Shown here piece by piece: positions 24,335-37,479 of a DNA stretch of 64,000 bases. Both the position numbers and the translations under genes were made by a program. The stretch comes from Bathymodiolus brooksi. Lineage: Eukaryota > Mollusca > Bivalvia > Mytilida > Modiolidae. Within the stretch, counting starts at the first letter, position 1. Each line of letters opens with the position of its first letter. The stretch is taken from contig OY804589.1 in NCBI GenBank assembly GCA_963680875.1, forward strand, positions 19,240,413-19,304,412. Reading direction: 5' to 3'. Under the pieces are notes generated by a model. The model worked only from the letters and a program-made list of their open reading frames with translations. It searched no databases and was not told the origin of the DNA.

Positions 24335-27190
24335 GATATTAGGTAGTTTGCATTTTAATAGGAGTAAGGTAGCTCGATGGATCATGTAAGATATAAGGTA
24401 GTTTGTATTTTAATAGGAGTAAGGTAGCTCCATTTCGTGGATTATGTAAGATATAAGGTAGTTTGTATTTTAATAGGAGTAAGGTAGCTCAATTTCGTGG
24501 ATTATGTAAGATATTAGGTAGTTTGTATTTTAATAGGAGTAAGGTAGCTCCATTTCGTGTATCATGTAAGATATAAGGTAGTTTGTATTTTAATAGGAGT
24601 AAGGTAGCTCCGTGGATCATGTAAGATATAAGGTAGTTTGTATTTTAATAGGAGTAAGGTGACTCCATTTCGTGGATCATGTACGATATAAGGTAGGTTG
24701 TATTTTAATACGAGTAAGGTAGCTCCATGGATCATGTAAGATATAAGGTAGTTTGTATTTTAATAGGAGTAAGGTAGCTCCATTTCGTGGATTATGTAAA
24801 ATATTAAGTAGTTTGTATTTTAATAGGAGTAAGGTAGCTCCATGGATCATGTAAGATATAAGGTAGTTTGTATTTTAATAGGAGTAAGGTAGCTGCATGG
24901 ATCATGTAAGATATAAGGTAGTTTATATTTTAATAGGAGTAAGGTAACTCCATTTCGTGGATTATGTAAGATATTAGGTAGTTTGTATTTTAAAAGGAGT
25001 AAGGTAGCTCCGTGGATCATGTAAGATATAAGGTAATTTGTATTTTAATAGGAGTAAGGTAGCTCCATGGCGTGGATTATGTAAGATATTAGGTAGTTTG
25101 TATTTTAATAGGAGTAAGGTAGCTCGATGGATCATGTAAGATATAAGGTAGTTTGTATTTTAATAGGAGTAAGGTAGCTCCATTTCGTGGATTATGTAAG
25201 ATATAAGGTAGTTTGTATTTTAATAGGAGTAAGGTAGCTCCATTTCGTGTATCATGTAAGATATAAGGTAGTTTGTATTTTAATAGGAGTAAGGTAGCTC
25301 CGTGGATCATGTAAGATATAAGGTAGTTTGTATTTTAATAGGAGTAAGGTAGCTCAATTTCGTGGATTATGTAAGATATTAGATAGTTTGTATTTTAATA
25401 GGAGTAAGGTAGCTCCATTTCGTGTATCATGTAAGATATAAGGTAGTTTGTATTTTAATAGGAGTAAGGTAGCTCCATTTCGTGGAATATGTAAGATATT
25501 AAGTAGTTTGTATTTTAATAGGAGTAAGGTAGCTCCATGGATCATGTAAGATATAAGGTAGTTTGTATTTTAATAGGAGTAAGGTAGCTCCATGGATCAT
25601 GTAAGATATAAGGTAGTTTGTATTTTAATAGGAGTAAGGTAACTCCATTTCGTGGATTATGTAAGATATTAGGTAGTTTGTATTTTAAAAGGAGTAAGGT
25701 AGCTCCGTGGATCATGTAAGATATAAGGTAATTTGTATTTTAATAGGAGTAAGGTAGCTCCATGGCGTGGATTATGTAAGATATTAGGTAGTTTGTATTT
25801 TAATAGGAGTAAGGTAGCTCGATGGATCATGTAAGATATAAGGTAGTTTGTATTTTAATAGGAGTAAGGTACCTCCATATCGTGGATTATGTAAGATATA
25901 AGGTAGTTTGTATTTTAATAGGAGTAAGGTAGCTCCATTTCGTGGATTATGTAAGATATTAGGTAGTTTGTATTTTAAAAGGAGTAAGGTAGCTTCGTGG
26001 ATCATGTAAGATATAAGGTAATTTGTATTTTAATAGGAGTAAGGTAGCTCCATGGATCATGTAAGATATAAGGTAGTTTGTATTTTAATAGGAGTAAGGT
26101 AGCTCCATTTCGTGGATTATTTAAGATATAAGGTAGTTTGTATTTTAATAGGAGTAAAGTATCTCCATTTCGTGGATCATGTAAGATATAAGGTAGTTTG
26201 TATTTTAATAGGAGTAAGGTAGCTCCATGGATCATGTAAGATATAAGATAGTTTGTTTTTAATAGGAGTAAGGTAGCTCCATTTCGTGGATCATGTACGA
26301 TATAAGGTAGGTTGTATTTTAATAGGAGTAAGGTAACTCCATGGATCATGTAAGATATAAGGTAGTTTGTATTTTAATAGGAGTAAAGTAGCTCCATTTC
26401 GTGGATTATGTAAGATATTAGGTAGTTTGTATTTTAATAGGAGTAAGGTAGCTCGATGGATCATGTAAGATATAAGGTAGTTTGTATTTTAATAGGAGTA
26501 AGGTAGCTCCATGGCGTGGATTATGTAAGATATTAGGTAGTTTGTATTTTAATAGGAGTAAGGTAGCTCGATGGATCATGTAAGATATAAGGTAGTTTGT
26601 ATTTTAATAGGAGTAAGGTAGCTCCATTTCGTGGATTATGTAAGATATAAGGTAGTTTGTATTTTAATAGGAGTAAGGTAGCTCAATTTCGTGGATTATG
26701 TAAGATATAAGGTAGTTTGTATTTTAATAGGAGTAAGGTAGCTCCATTTCGTGTATCATGTAAGATATAAGGTAGTTTGTATTTTAATAGGAGTAAGGTA
26801 GCTCCGTGGATCATGTAAGATATAAGGTAGTTTGTATTTTAATAGGAGTAAGGTAGCTCCATTTCGTTGATTATGTAAGATATAAGGTAGTTTGTATTTT
26901 AATAGGAGTAAGGTAGCTCCATGGATCATGTAAGATATAAGATAGTTTGTTTTTAATAGGAGTAAGGTAGCTCCATTTCGTGGATCATGTACGATATAAG
27001 GTAGGTTGTATTTTAATAGGAGTAAGGTAGCTCCATGGATCATGTAAGATATAAGGTAGTTTGTATTTTAATAGGAGTAAGGTAGCTCCATTTCGTGGAT
27101 TATGTAAGATATTAAGTAGTTTGTATTTTAATAGGAGTAAGATAGCTCCATGGATCATGTAAGATATAAGGTAGTTTGTATTTTAATAGG
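24335..27190 (+). repeat. Long-range duplicate, copy 1 (offset 26,378 bp)
   Basis: This segment matches about 50,713-53,568 with the same order of cassettes (750, 695, then 634/749). The markers at 24,371, 25,121, 25,816 and 26,565 align with 50,749, 51,499, 52,194 and 52,943. Local differences include catgtaag against catttaag near 24,554/50,943, and tcgatgg against agatagctccatgg near 26,450/52,828. The latter shows that cassettes also exchange short tracts. Confidence 0.82.
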
Positions 27191-30100
27191 AGTAAGGTAG
27201 CTCCATTTCGTGGATTATGTAAAATATTAAGTAGTTTGTATTTTAATAGGAGTAAGGTAGCTCCATGGATCATGTAAGATATAAGGTAGTTTGTATTTTA
27301 ATAGGAGTAAGGTAGCTGCATGGATCATGTAAGATATGAGGTAGTTTATATTTTAATAGGAGTAAGGTAACTCCATTTCGTGGATTATGTAAGATATTAG
27401 GTAGTTTGTATTTTAAAAGGAGTAAGGTAGCTCCGTGGATCATGTAAGATATAAGGTAATTTGTATTTTAATAGGAGTAAGGTAGCTCCATGGCGTGGAT
27501 TATGTAAGATATTAGGTAGTTTGTATTTTAATAGGAGTAAGGTAGCTCGATGGATCATGTAAGATATAAGGTAGTTTGTATTTTAATAGGAGTAAGGTAG
27601 CTCCATTTCGTGGATTATGTAAGATATAAGGTAGTTTGTATTTTAATAGGAGTAAGGTAGCTCCATTTCGTATATCATGTAAGATATAAGGTAGTTTGTA
27701 TTTTAATAGGAGTAAGGTAGCTCCGTGGATCATGTAAGATATAAGGTAGTTTGTATTTTAATAGGAGTAAGGTAGCTCCATTTCGTTGATTATGTAAGAT
27801 ATAAGGTAGTTTGTATTTTAATAGGAGTAAGGTAGCTCCATGGATCATGTAAGATATAAGATAGTTTGTTTTTAATAGGAGTAAGGTAGCTCCATTTCGT
27901 GGATCATGTACGATATAAGGTAGGTTGTATTTTAATAGGAGTAAGGTAGCTCCATGGATCATGTAAGATATAAGGTAGTTTGTATTTTAATAGGAGTAAG
28001 GTAGCTCCATTTCGTGGATTATGTAAAATATTAAGTAGTTTGTATTTTAATAGGAGTAAGGTAGCTCCATGGATCATGTAAGATATAAGGTAGTTTGTAT
28101 TTTAATAGGAGTAAGGTAACTCCATTTCGTGGATTATGTAAGATATTAGGTAGTTTGTATTTTAAAAGGAGTAAGGTAGCTCCGTGGATCATGTAAGATA
28201 TAAGGTAATTTGTATTTTAATAGGAGTAAGGTAGCTCCATGGCGTGGATTATGTAAGATATTAGGTAGTTTGTATTTTAATAGGAGTAAGGTAGCTCGAT
28301 GGATCATGTAAGATATAAGGTAGTTTGTATTTTAATAGGAGTAAGGTAGCTCCATTTCGTGGATTATGTAAGATATAAGGTAGTTTGTATTTTAATAGGA
28401 GTAAGGTAGCTCCATTTCGTGTATCATGTAAGATTTAAGGTAGTTTGTATTTTAATAGGAGTAAGGTAGCTCCGTGGATCATGTAAGATATAAGGTAGTT
28501 TGTATTTTAATAGGAGTAAGGTAGCTCCATTTCGTTGATTATGTAAGATATAAGGTAGTTTGTATTTTAATAGGAGTAAGGTAGCTCCATGGATCATGTA
28601 AGATATAAGATAGTTTGTTTTTAATAGGAGTAAGGTAGCTCCATTTCGTGGATCATGTACGATATAAGGTAGGTTGTATTTTAATAGGAGTAAGGTAGCT
28701 CCATGGATCATGTAAGATATAAGGTAGTTTGTATTTTAATAGGAGTAAGGTAGCTCCATTTCGTGGATTATGTAAAATATTAAGTAGTTTGTATTTTAAT
28801 AGGAGTAAGGTAGCTCCATGGATCATGTAAGATATAAGGTAGTTTGTATTTTAATAGGAGTAAGGTAGCTGCATGGATCATGTAAGATATAAGGTAGTTT
28901 ATATTTTAATAGGAGTAAGGTAACTCCATTTCGTGGATTATGTAAGATATTAGGTAGTTTGTATTTTAAAAGGAGTAAGGTAGCTCCGTGGATCATTTAA
29001 GATATAAGGTAATTTGTATTTTAATAGGAGTAAGGTAGCTCCATGGCGTGGATTATGTAAGATATTAGGTAGTTTGTATTTTAATAGGAGTAAGGTAGCT
29101 CGATGGATCATGTAAGATATAAGGTAGTTTGTATTTTAATAGGAGTAAGGTAGCTCCATTTCGTGGATTATGTAAGATATAAGGTAGTTTGTATTTTAAT
29201 AGGAGTAAGGTAGCTCCATTTCGTGTATCATGTAAGATATAAGGTAGTTTGTATTTTAATAGGAGTAAGGTAGCTCCGTGGATCATGTAAGATATAAGGT
29301 AGTTTGTATTTTAATAGGAGTAAGGTAGCTCAATTTCGTGGATTATGTAAGATATTAAGTAGTTTGTATTTTAATAGGAGTAAGGTAGCTCCATGGATCA
29401 TGTAAGATATAAGGTAGTTTGTATTTTAATAGGAGTAAGGTAGCTCCATGGATCATGTAAGATATAAGGTAGTTTGTATTTTAATAGGAGTAAGGTAACT
29501 CCATTTCGTGGATTATGTAAAATATTAGGTAGTTTGTATTTTAAAAGGAGTAAGGTAGCTCCATTTCGTGTATCATGTAAGATATAAGGTAGTTTGTATT
29601 TTAATAGGAATAAGGTAGCTCCGTGGATCATGTAAGATATAAGGTAGTTTGTATTTTAATAGGAGTAAGGTAGCTCAATTTCGTGGATTATGTAAGATAT
29701 TAGATAGTTTGTATTTTAATAGGAGTAAGGTAGCTCCATTTCGTGTATCATGTAAGATATAAGGTAGTTTGTATTTTAATAGGAGTAAGGTAGCTCCATT
29801 TCGTGGATTATGTAAGATATTAAGTAGTTTGTATTTTAATAGGAGTAAGGTAGCTCCATGGATCATGTAAGATATAAGGTAGTTTGTATTTTAATAGGAG
29901 TAAGGTAGCTCCATGGATCATGTAAGATATAAGGTAGTTTGTATTTTAATAGGAGTAAGGTAACTCCATTTCGTGGATTATGTAAGATATTAGGTAGTTT
30001 GTATTTTAAAAGGAGTAAGGTAGCTCCGTGGATCATGTAAGATATAAGGTAATTTGTATTTTAATAGGAGTAAGGTAGCTCCATGGCGTGGATTATGTAA

Positions 30101-33100
30101 GATATTAGGTAGTTTGTATTTTAATAGGAGTAAGGTAGCTCGATGGATCATGTAAGATATAAGGTAGTTTGTATTTTAATAGGAGTAAGGTAGCTCCATA
30201 TCGTGGATTATGTAAGATATAAGGTAGTTTGTATTTTAATAGGAGTAAGGTAGCTCCATTTCGTGGATTATGTAAGATATTAGGTAGTTTGTATTTTAAA
30301 AGGAGTAAGGTAGCTTCGTGGATCATGTAAGATATAAGGTAATTTGTATTTTAATAGGAGTAAGGTAGCTCCATGGATCATGTAAGATATAAGGTAGTTT
30401 GTATTTTAATAGGAGTAAGGTAGCTCCATTTCGTGGATTATTTAAGATATAAGGTAGTTTGTATTTTAATAGGAGTAAGGTATCTCCATTTCGTGGATCA
30501 TGTAAGATATAAGGTAGTTTGTATTTTAATAGGAGTAAGGTAGCTCCATGGATCATGTAAGATATAAGATAGTTTGTTTTTAATAGGAGTAAGGTAGCTC
30601 CATTTCGTGGATCATGTACGATATAAGGTAGGTTGTATTTTAATAGGAGTAAGGTAGCTCCATGGATCATGTAAGATATAAGGTAGTTTGTATTTTAATA
30701 GGAGTAAAGTAGCTCCATTTCGTGGATTATGTAAGATATTAAGTAGTTTGTATTTTAATAGGAGTAAGATAGCTCCATGGATCATGTAAGATATAAGGTA
30801 ATTTGTATTTTAATAGGAGTAAGGTAGCTCCATGGCGTGGATTATGTAAGATATTAGGTAGTTTGTATTTTAATAGGAGTAAGGTAGCTCGATGGATCAT
30901 GTAAGATATAAGGTAGCTTGTATTTTAATAGGAGTAAGGTAGCTCCATTTCGTGGATTATGTAAGATATAAGGTAGTTTGTATTTTAATAGGAGTAAGGT
31001 AGCTCAATTTCGTGGATTATGTAAGATATTAGGTAGTTTGTATTTTAATAGGAGTAAGGTAGCTCCATTTCGTGTATCATGTAAGATATAAGGTAGTTTG
31101 TATTTTAATAGGAGTAAGGTAGCTCCGTGGATCATGTAAGATATAAGGTAGTTTGTATTTTAATAGGAGTAAGGTAGCTCCATTTCGTTGATTATGTAAG
31201 ATATAAAGTAGTTTGTATTTTAATAGGAGTAAGGTAGCTCCATGGATCATGTAAGATATAAGATAGTTTGTTTTTAATAGGAGTAAGGTAGCTCCATTTC
31301 GTGGATTATGTAAGATATTAAGTAGTTTGTATTTTAATAGGAGTAAGATAGCTCCATGGATCATGTAAGATATAAGGAAGTTTGTATTTTAATAGGAGTA
31401 AGGTAGCTCCATGGATCATGTAAGATATAAGGTAGTTTGTATTTTAATAGGAGTAAGGTAACTCCATTTCGTGGATTATGTAAGATATTAGGTAGTTTGT
31501 ATTTTAAAAGGAGTAAGGTAGCTCCGTGGATCATGTAAGATATAAGGTAATTTGTATTTTAATAGGAGTAAGGTAGCTCCATGGCGTGGATTATGTAAGA
31601 TATTAGGTAGTTTGTATTTTAATAGGAGTAAGGTACCTCGATGGATCATGTAAGATATAAGGTAGTTTGTATTTTAATAGGAGTAAGGTAGCTCCATTTC
31701 GTGGATTATGTAAGATATAAGGTAGTTTGTATTTTAATAGGAGTAAGGTAGCTCAATTTCGTGGATTATGTAAGATATTAGGTAGTTTGTATTTTGATGG
31801 GAGTAAGGTAGCTCCATTTCGTGTATCATGTAAGATATAAGGTAGTTTGTATTTTAATAGGAGTAAGGTAGCTCCGTGGATCATGTAAGATATAAGGTAG
31901 TTTGTATTTTAATAGGAGTAAGGTGACTCCATTTCGTGGATCATGTACGATATAAGGTAGGTTGTATTTTAATAGGAGTAAGGTAGCTCCATGGATCATG
32001 TAAGATATAAGGTAGTTTGTATTTTAATAGGAGTAAGGTAGCTCCATTTCGTGGATTATGTAAAATATTAAGTAGTTTGTATTTTAATAGGAGTAAGGTA
32101 GCTCCATGGATCATGTAAGATATAAGGTAGTTTGTATTTTAATAGGAGTAAGGTAGCTGCATGGATCATGTAAGATATAAGGTAGTTTATATTTTAATAG
32201 GAGTAAGGTAGCTCCATGGATCATGTAAGATATAAGGTAGTTTGTATTTTAATAGGAGTAAGGTAGCTGCATGGATCATGTAAGATATAAGGTAGTTTGT
32301 ATTTTAATAGGAGTAAAGTAGCTCCATTTCGTGGATTATGTAAGATATTAAGTAGTTTGTATTTTAATAGGAGTAAGATAGCTCCATGGATCATGTAAGA
32401 TATAAGGTAATTTGTATTTTAATAGGAGTAAGGTAGCTCCATGGCGTGGATTATGTAAGATATTAGGTAGTTTGTATTTTAATAGGAGTAAGGTAGCTCG
32501 ATGGATCATGTAAGATATAAGGTAGTTTGTATTTTAATAGGAGTAAGGTAGCTCCATTTCGTGGATTATGTAAGATATAAGGTAGTTTGTATTTTAATAG
32601 GAGTAAGGTAGCTCAATTTCGTGGATTATGTAAGATATTAGGTAGTTTGTATTTTAATAGGAGTAAGGTAGTTCCATTTCGTGTATCATGTAAGATATAA
32701 GGTAGTTTGTATTTTAATAGGAGTAAGGTAGCTCCGTGGATCATGTAAGATATAAGGTAGTTTGTATTTTAATAGGAGTAAGGTAGCTCCATTTCGTTGA
32801 TTATGTAAGATATAAGGTAGTTTGTATTTTAATAGGAGTAAGGTAGCTCCATGGATCATGTAAGATATAAGATAGTTTGTTTTTAATAGGAGTAAGGTAG
32901 CTCCATTTCGTGGATCATGTACGATATAAGGTAGGTTGTATTTTAATAGGAGTAAGGTAGCTCCATGGATCATGTAAGATATAAGGTAGTTTGTATTTTA
33001 ATAGGAGTAAGGTAGCTCCATTTCGTGGATTATGTAAGATATTAAGTAGTTTGTATTTTAATAGGAGTAAGATAGCTCCATGGATCATGTAAGATATAAG

Positions 33101-34490
33101 GTAGTTTGTATTTTAATAGGAGTAAGGTAGCTCCATGGATCATGTAAGATATAAGGTAGTTTGTATTTTAATAGGAGTAAGGTAACTCCATTTCGTGGAT
33201 TATGTAAGATATTAGGTAGTTTGTATTTTAAAAGGAGTAAGGTAGCTCCGTGGATCATGTAAGATATAAGGTAATTTGTATTTTAATAGGAGTAAGGTAG
33301 CTCCATGGCGTGGATTATGTAAGATATTAGGTAGTTTGTATTTTAATAGGAGTAAGGTACCTCGATGGATCATGTAAGATATAAGGTAGTTTGTATTTTA
33401 GTAGGAGTAAGGTAGCTCCATTTCGTGGATTATGTAAGATATAAGGTAGTTTGTATTTTAATAGGAGTAAGGTAGCTCAATTTCGTGGATTATGTAAGAT
33501 ATTAGGTAGTTTGTATTTTGATAGGAGTAAGGTAGCTCCATTTCGTGTATCATGTAAGATATAAGGTAGTTTGTATTTTAATAGGAGTAAGGTAGCTCCG
33601 TGGATCATGTAAGATATAAGGTAGTTTGTATTTTAATAGGAGTAAGGTGACTCCATTTCGTGGATCATGTACGATATAAGGTAGGTTGTATTTTAATAGG
33701 AGTAAGGTAGCTCCATGGATCATGTAAGATATAAGGTAGTTTGTATTTTAATAGGAGTAAGGTAGCTCCATTTCGTGGATTATGTAAAATATTAAGTAGT
33801 TTGTATTTTAATAGGAGTAAGGTAGCTCCATGGATCATGTAAGATATAAGGTAGTTTGTATTTTAATAGGAGTAAGGTAGCTGCATGGATCATGTAAGAT
33901 ATAAGGTAGTTTATATTTTAATAGGAGTAAGGTAACTCCATTTCGTGGATTATGTAAGATATTAGGTAGTTTGTATTTTAAAAGGAGTAAGGTAGCTCCG
34001 TGGATCATGTAAGATATAAGGTAATTTGTATTTTAATAGGAGTAAGGTAGCTCCATGGCGTGGATTATGTAAGATATTAGGTAGTTTGTATTTTAATAGG
34101 AGTAAGGTAGCTCCATTTCTTGTATCATGTAAGATATAAGGTAGCTTGTATTTTAATAGGAGTAAGGTAGCTCCATTTCGTGGATTATGTAAGATATTAA
34201 GTAGTTTGTATTTTAATAGGAGTAAGGTAGCTCCATGGATCATGTAAGATATAAGGTAGTTTGTATTTTAATAGGAGTAAGGTAACTCCATTTCGTGGAT
34301 TATGTAAGATATTAGGTAGTTTGTATTTTAAAAGGAGTAAGGTAGCTCCGTGGATCATGTAAGATATAAGGTAATTTGTATTTTAATAGGAGTAAGGTAG
34401 CTCCATGGCGTGGATTATGTAAGATATTAGGTAGTTTGTATTTTAATAGGAGTAAGGTAGCTCGATGGATCATGTAAGATATAAGGTAGT

Positions 34491-35449
34491 TTGTATTTTA
34501 ATAGGAGTAAGGTAGCTCCATATCGTGGATTATGTAAGATATAAGGTAGTTTGTATTTTAATAGGAGTAAGGTAGCTCCATTTCGTGGATTATGTAAGAT
34601 ATTAGGTAGTTTGTATTTTAAAAGGAGTAAGGTAGCTTCGTGGATCATGTAAGATATAAGGTAATTTGTATTTTAATAGGAGTAAGGTAGCTCCATGGAT
34701 CATGTAAGATATAAGGTAGTTTGTATTTTAATAGGAGTAAGGTAGCTCCATTTCGTGGATTATTTAAGATATAAGGTAGTTTGTATTTTAATAGGAGTAA
34801 GGTAGCTCCATTTCGTGGATCATGTAAGATATAAGGTAGTTTGTATTTTAATAGGAGTAAGGTAGCTCCATGGATCATGTAAGATATAAGATAGTTTGTT
34901 TTTAATAGGAGTAAGGTTGGTCCATTTCGTGGATCATGTACGATATAAGGTAGGTTGTATTTTAATAGGAGTAAGGTAGCTCCATATCGTGGATTATGTA
35001 AGATATAAGGTAGTTTGTATTTTAATAGGAGTAAGGTAGCTCCATTTCGTGGATTATGTAAGATATTAGGTAGTTTGTATTTTAAAAGGAGTAAGGTAGC
35101 TTCGTGGATCATGTAAGATATAAGGTAATTTGTATTTTAATAGGAGTAAGGTAGCTCCATGGATCATGTAAGATATAAGGTAGTTTGTATTTTAATAGGA
35201 GTAAGGTAGCTCCATTTCGTGGATTATTTAAGATAAAAGGTAGTTTGTATTTTAATAGGAGTAAGGTAGCTCCATTTCGTGGATCATGTAAGATATAAGG
35301 TAGTTTGTATTTTAATAGGAGTAAGGTAGCTCCATGGATCATGTAAGATATAAGATAGTTTGTTTTTAATAGGAGTAAGGTTGGTCCATTTCGTGGATCA
35401 TGTACGATATAAGGTAGGTTGTATTTTAATAGGAGTAAGGTAGCTCCAT
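34491..35449 (+). repeat. 464-bp local tandem duplication
   Basis: About 34,491-34,985 matches 34,955-35,449 at offset 464. Both copies carry the rare gtaaggttggtcc variant (34,911 and 35,375), which I saw nowhere else, as well as the 54-bp unit and ttcgtggattattt. The second copy has a private agataaaagg at about 35,231. Confidence 0.86.
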
Positions 35450-37106
35450 GGATCATGTAAGATATAAGGTAGTTTGTATTTTAATAGGAGTAAAGTAGCT
35501 CCATTTCGTGGATTATGTAAGATATTAAGTAGTTTGTATTTTAATAGGAGTAAGATAGCTCCATGGATCATGTAAGATATAAGGTAATTTGTATTTTAAT
35601 AGGAGTAAGGTAGCTCCATGGCGTGGATTATGTAAGATATTAGGTAGTTTGTATTTTAATGGGAGTAAGGTAGCTCGATGGATCATGTAAGATATAAGGT
35701 AGTATGTATTTTAATAGGAGTAAGGTAGCTCCATTTCGTGGATTATGTAAGATATAAGGTAGTTTGTATTTTAATAGGAGTAAGGTAGCTCAATTTCGTG
35801 GATTATGTAAGATATTAGGTAGTTTGTATTTTAATAGGAGTAAGGTAGCTCCATTTCGTGTATCATGTAAGATATAAGGTAGTTTGTATTTTAATAGGAG
35901 TAAGGTAGCTCCGTGGATCATGTAAGATATAAGGTAGTTTGTATTTTAATAGGAGTAAGGTAGCTCCATTTCGTTGATTATGTAAGATATAAGGTAGTTT
36001 GTATTTTAATAGGAGTAAGGTAGCTCCATGGATCATGTAAGATATAAGGTAGTTTGTATTTTAATAGGAGTAAGGTAGCACCGTGGATCATGTAAGATAT
36101 AAGGTAGTTTGTATTTTAATAGGAGTAAGGAAGCTACGTGGATCATGTAAAATATTAGGTAGTTTGTATTTTAATAGGAGTAAGGTAGCTCCATTTCGTG
36201 GATTATTTAAGATATAAGGTAGTTTGTATTTTAATAGGAGTAAGGTAGCTCCATTTCGTGGATTATTTAAGATATTAGGTAGTTTGTATTTTAATAGGAG
36301 TAAGGAAGCTACGTGTATCATGTAAGATATAAGGTAGTTTGTATTTTAATAGGAGTATGGTAGCTCCGTGGATCATGTAAGATATAAGGTAGTTTGTATT
36401 TTAATAGGAGTAAGGTAGCTCCATGGATCATGTAAGATATAAGGTAGTTTGTATTTTAATAGGAGTAAGGTAGCTCCATTTCGTGGATTATTTAAGATAT
36501 AAGGTAGTTTGTATTTTAATAGGAGTAAGGTAGCTCCATTTCGTGGATCATGTAAGATATAAGGTAGTTTGTATTTTAATAGGAGTAAGGTAGCTCCATG
36601 GATCATGTAAGATATAAGATAGTTTGTTTTTAATAGGAGTAAGGTAGCTCCATTTCGTGGATCATGTACGATATAAGGTAAGTTGTATTTTAATAGGAGT
36701 AAGGTAGCTCCATGGATCATGTAAGATATAAGGTAGTTTGTATTTTAATAGGAGTAAGGTAGCTCCATTTCGTGGATTATGTAAGATATTAAGTAGTTTG
36801 TATTTTAATAGGAGTAAGATAGCTCCATGGATCATGTAAGATATAAGGTAGTTTGTATTTTAATAGGAGTAAGGTAGCTCCATGGATCATGTAAGATATA
36901 AGGTAGTTTGTATTTTAATAGGAGTAAGGTAACTCCATTTCGTGGATTATGTAAGATATTAGGTAGTTTGTATTTGAAAAGGAGTAAGGTAGCTCCGTGG
37001 ATCATGTAAGATATTAGGTAATTTGTATTTTAATAGGAGTAAGGTAGCTCCATGGTGTGGATTATGTAAGATATTAGGTAGTTTGTATTTTAATAGGAGT
37101 AAGGTA
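34955..37106 (+). repeat. Long-range duplicate, copy 1 (offset 25,805 then 25,750 bp)
   Basis: This segment matches about 60,760-62,850. Shared private variants are the gtagcaccgtgg, gtaaggaagctacgtgg and ggattatttaagatattagg run (36,060-36,320 and 61,880-62,120), ggtaagttg (36,680 and 62,483), tatttgaaaagg (36,971 and 62,721) and tccatggtgtgg (37,052 and 62,810). A 55-bp unit present near 36,710 is missing from the distal copy, changing the offset by exactly one short monomer. Confidence 0.86.
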
Positions 37107-37479
37107 GCTCGATGGATCATGTAAGATATAAGGTAGTTTGTATTTTAATAGGAGTAAGGTAGCTCCATTTCGTGGATTATGTAAGATATAAGGTAGTTTT
37201 TATTTTAATAGGAGTAAGGTAGCTCAATTTCGTGGATTATGTAAGATATTAGGTAGTTTGTATTTTAATAGGAGTAAGGTAGCTCCATGGATCATGTAAG
37301 ATATAAGGTAGTTTGTATTTTAATAGGAGTAAGGTAGCTCCATGGATCATGTAAGATATAAGGTAGTTTGTATTTTAATAGGAGTAAGGTAGCTCCATTT
37401 CGTGGATTATGTAAGATATTAGGTAGTTTGTATTTTAATAGGAGTAAGGTAGCTCCATGGATCATGTAAGATATAAGGT

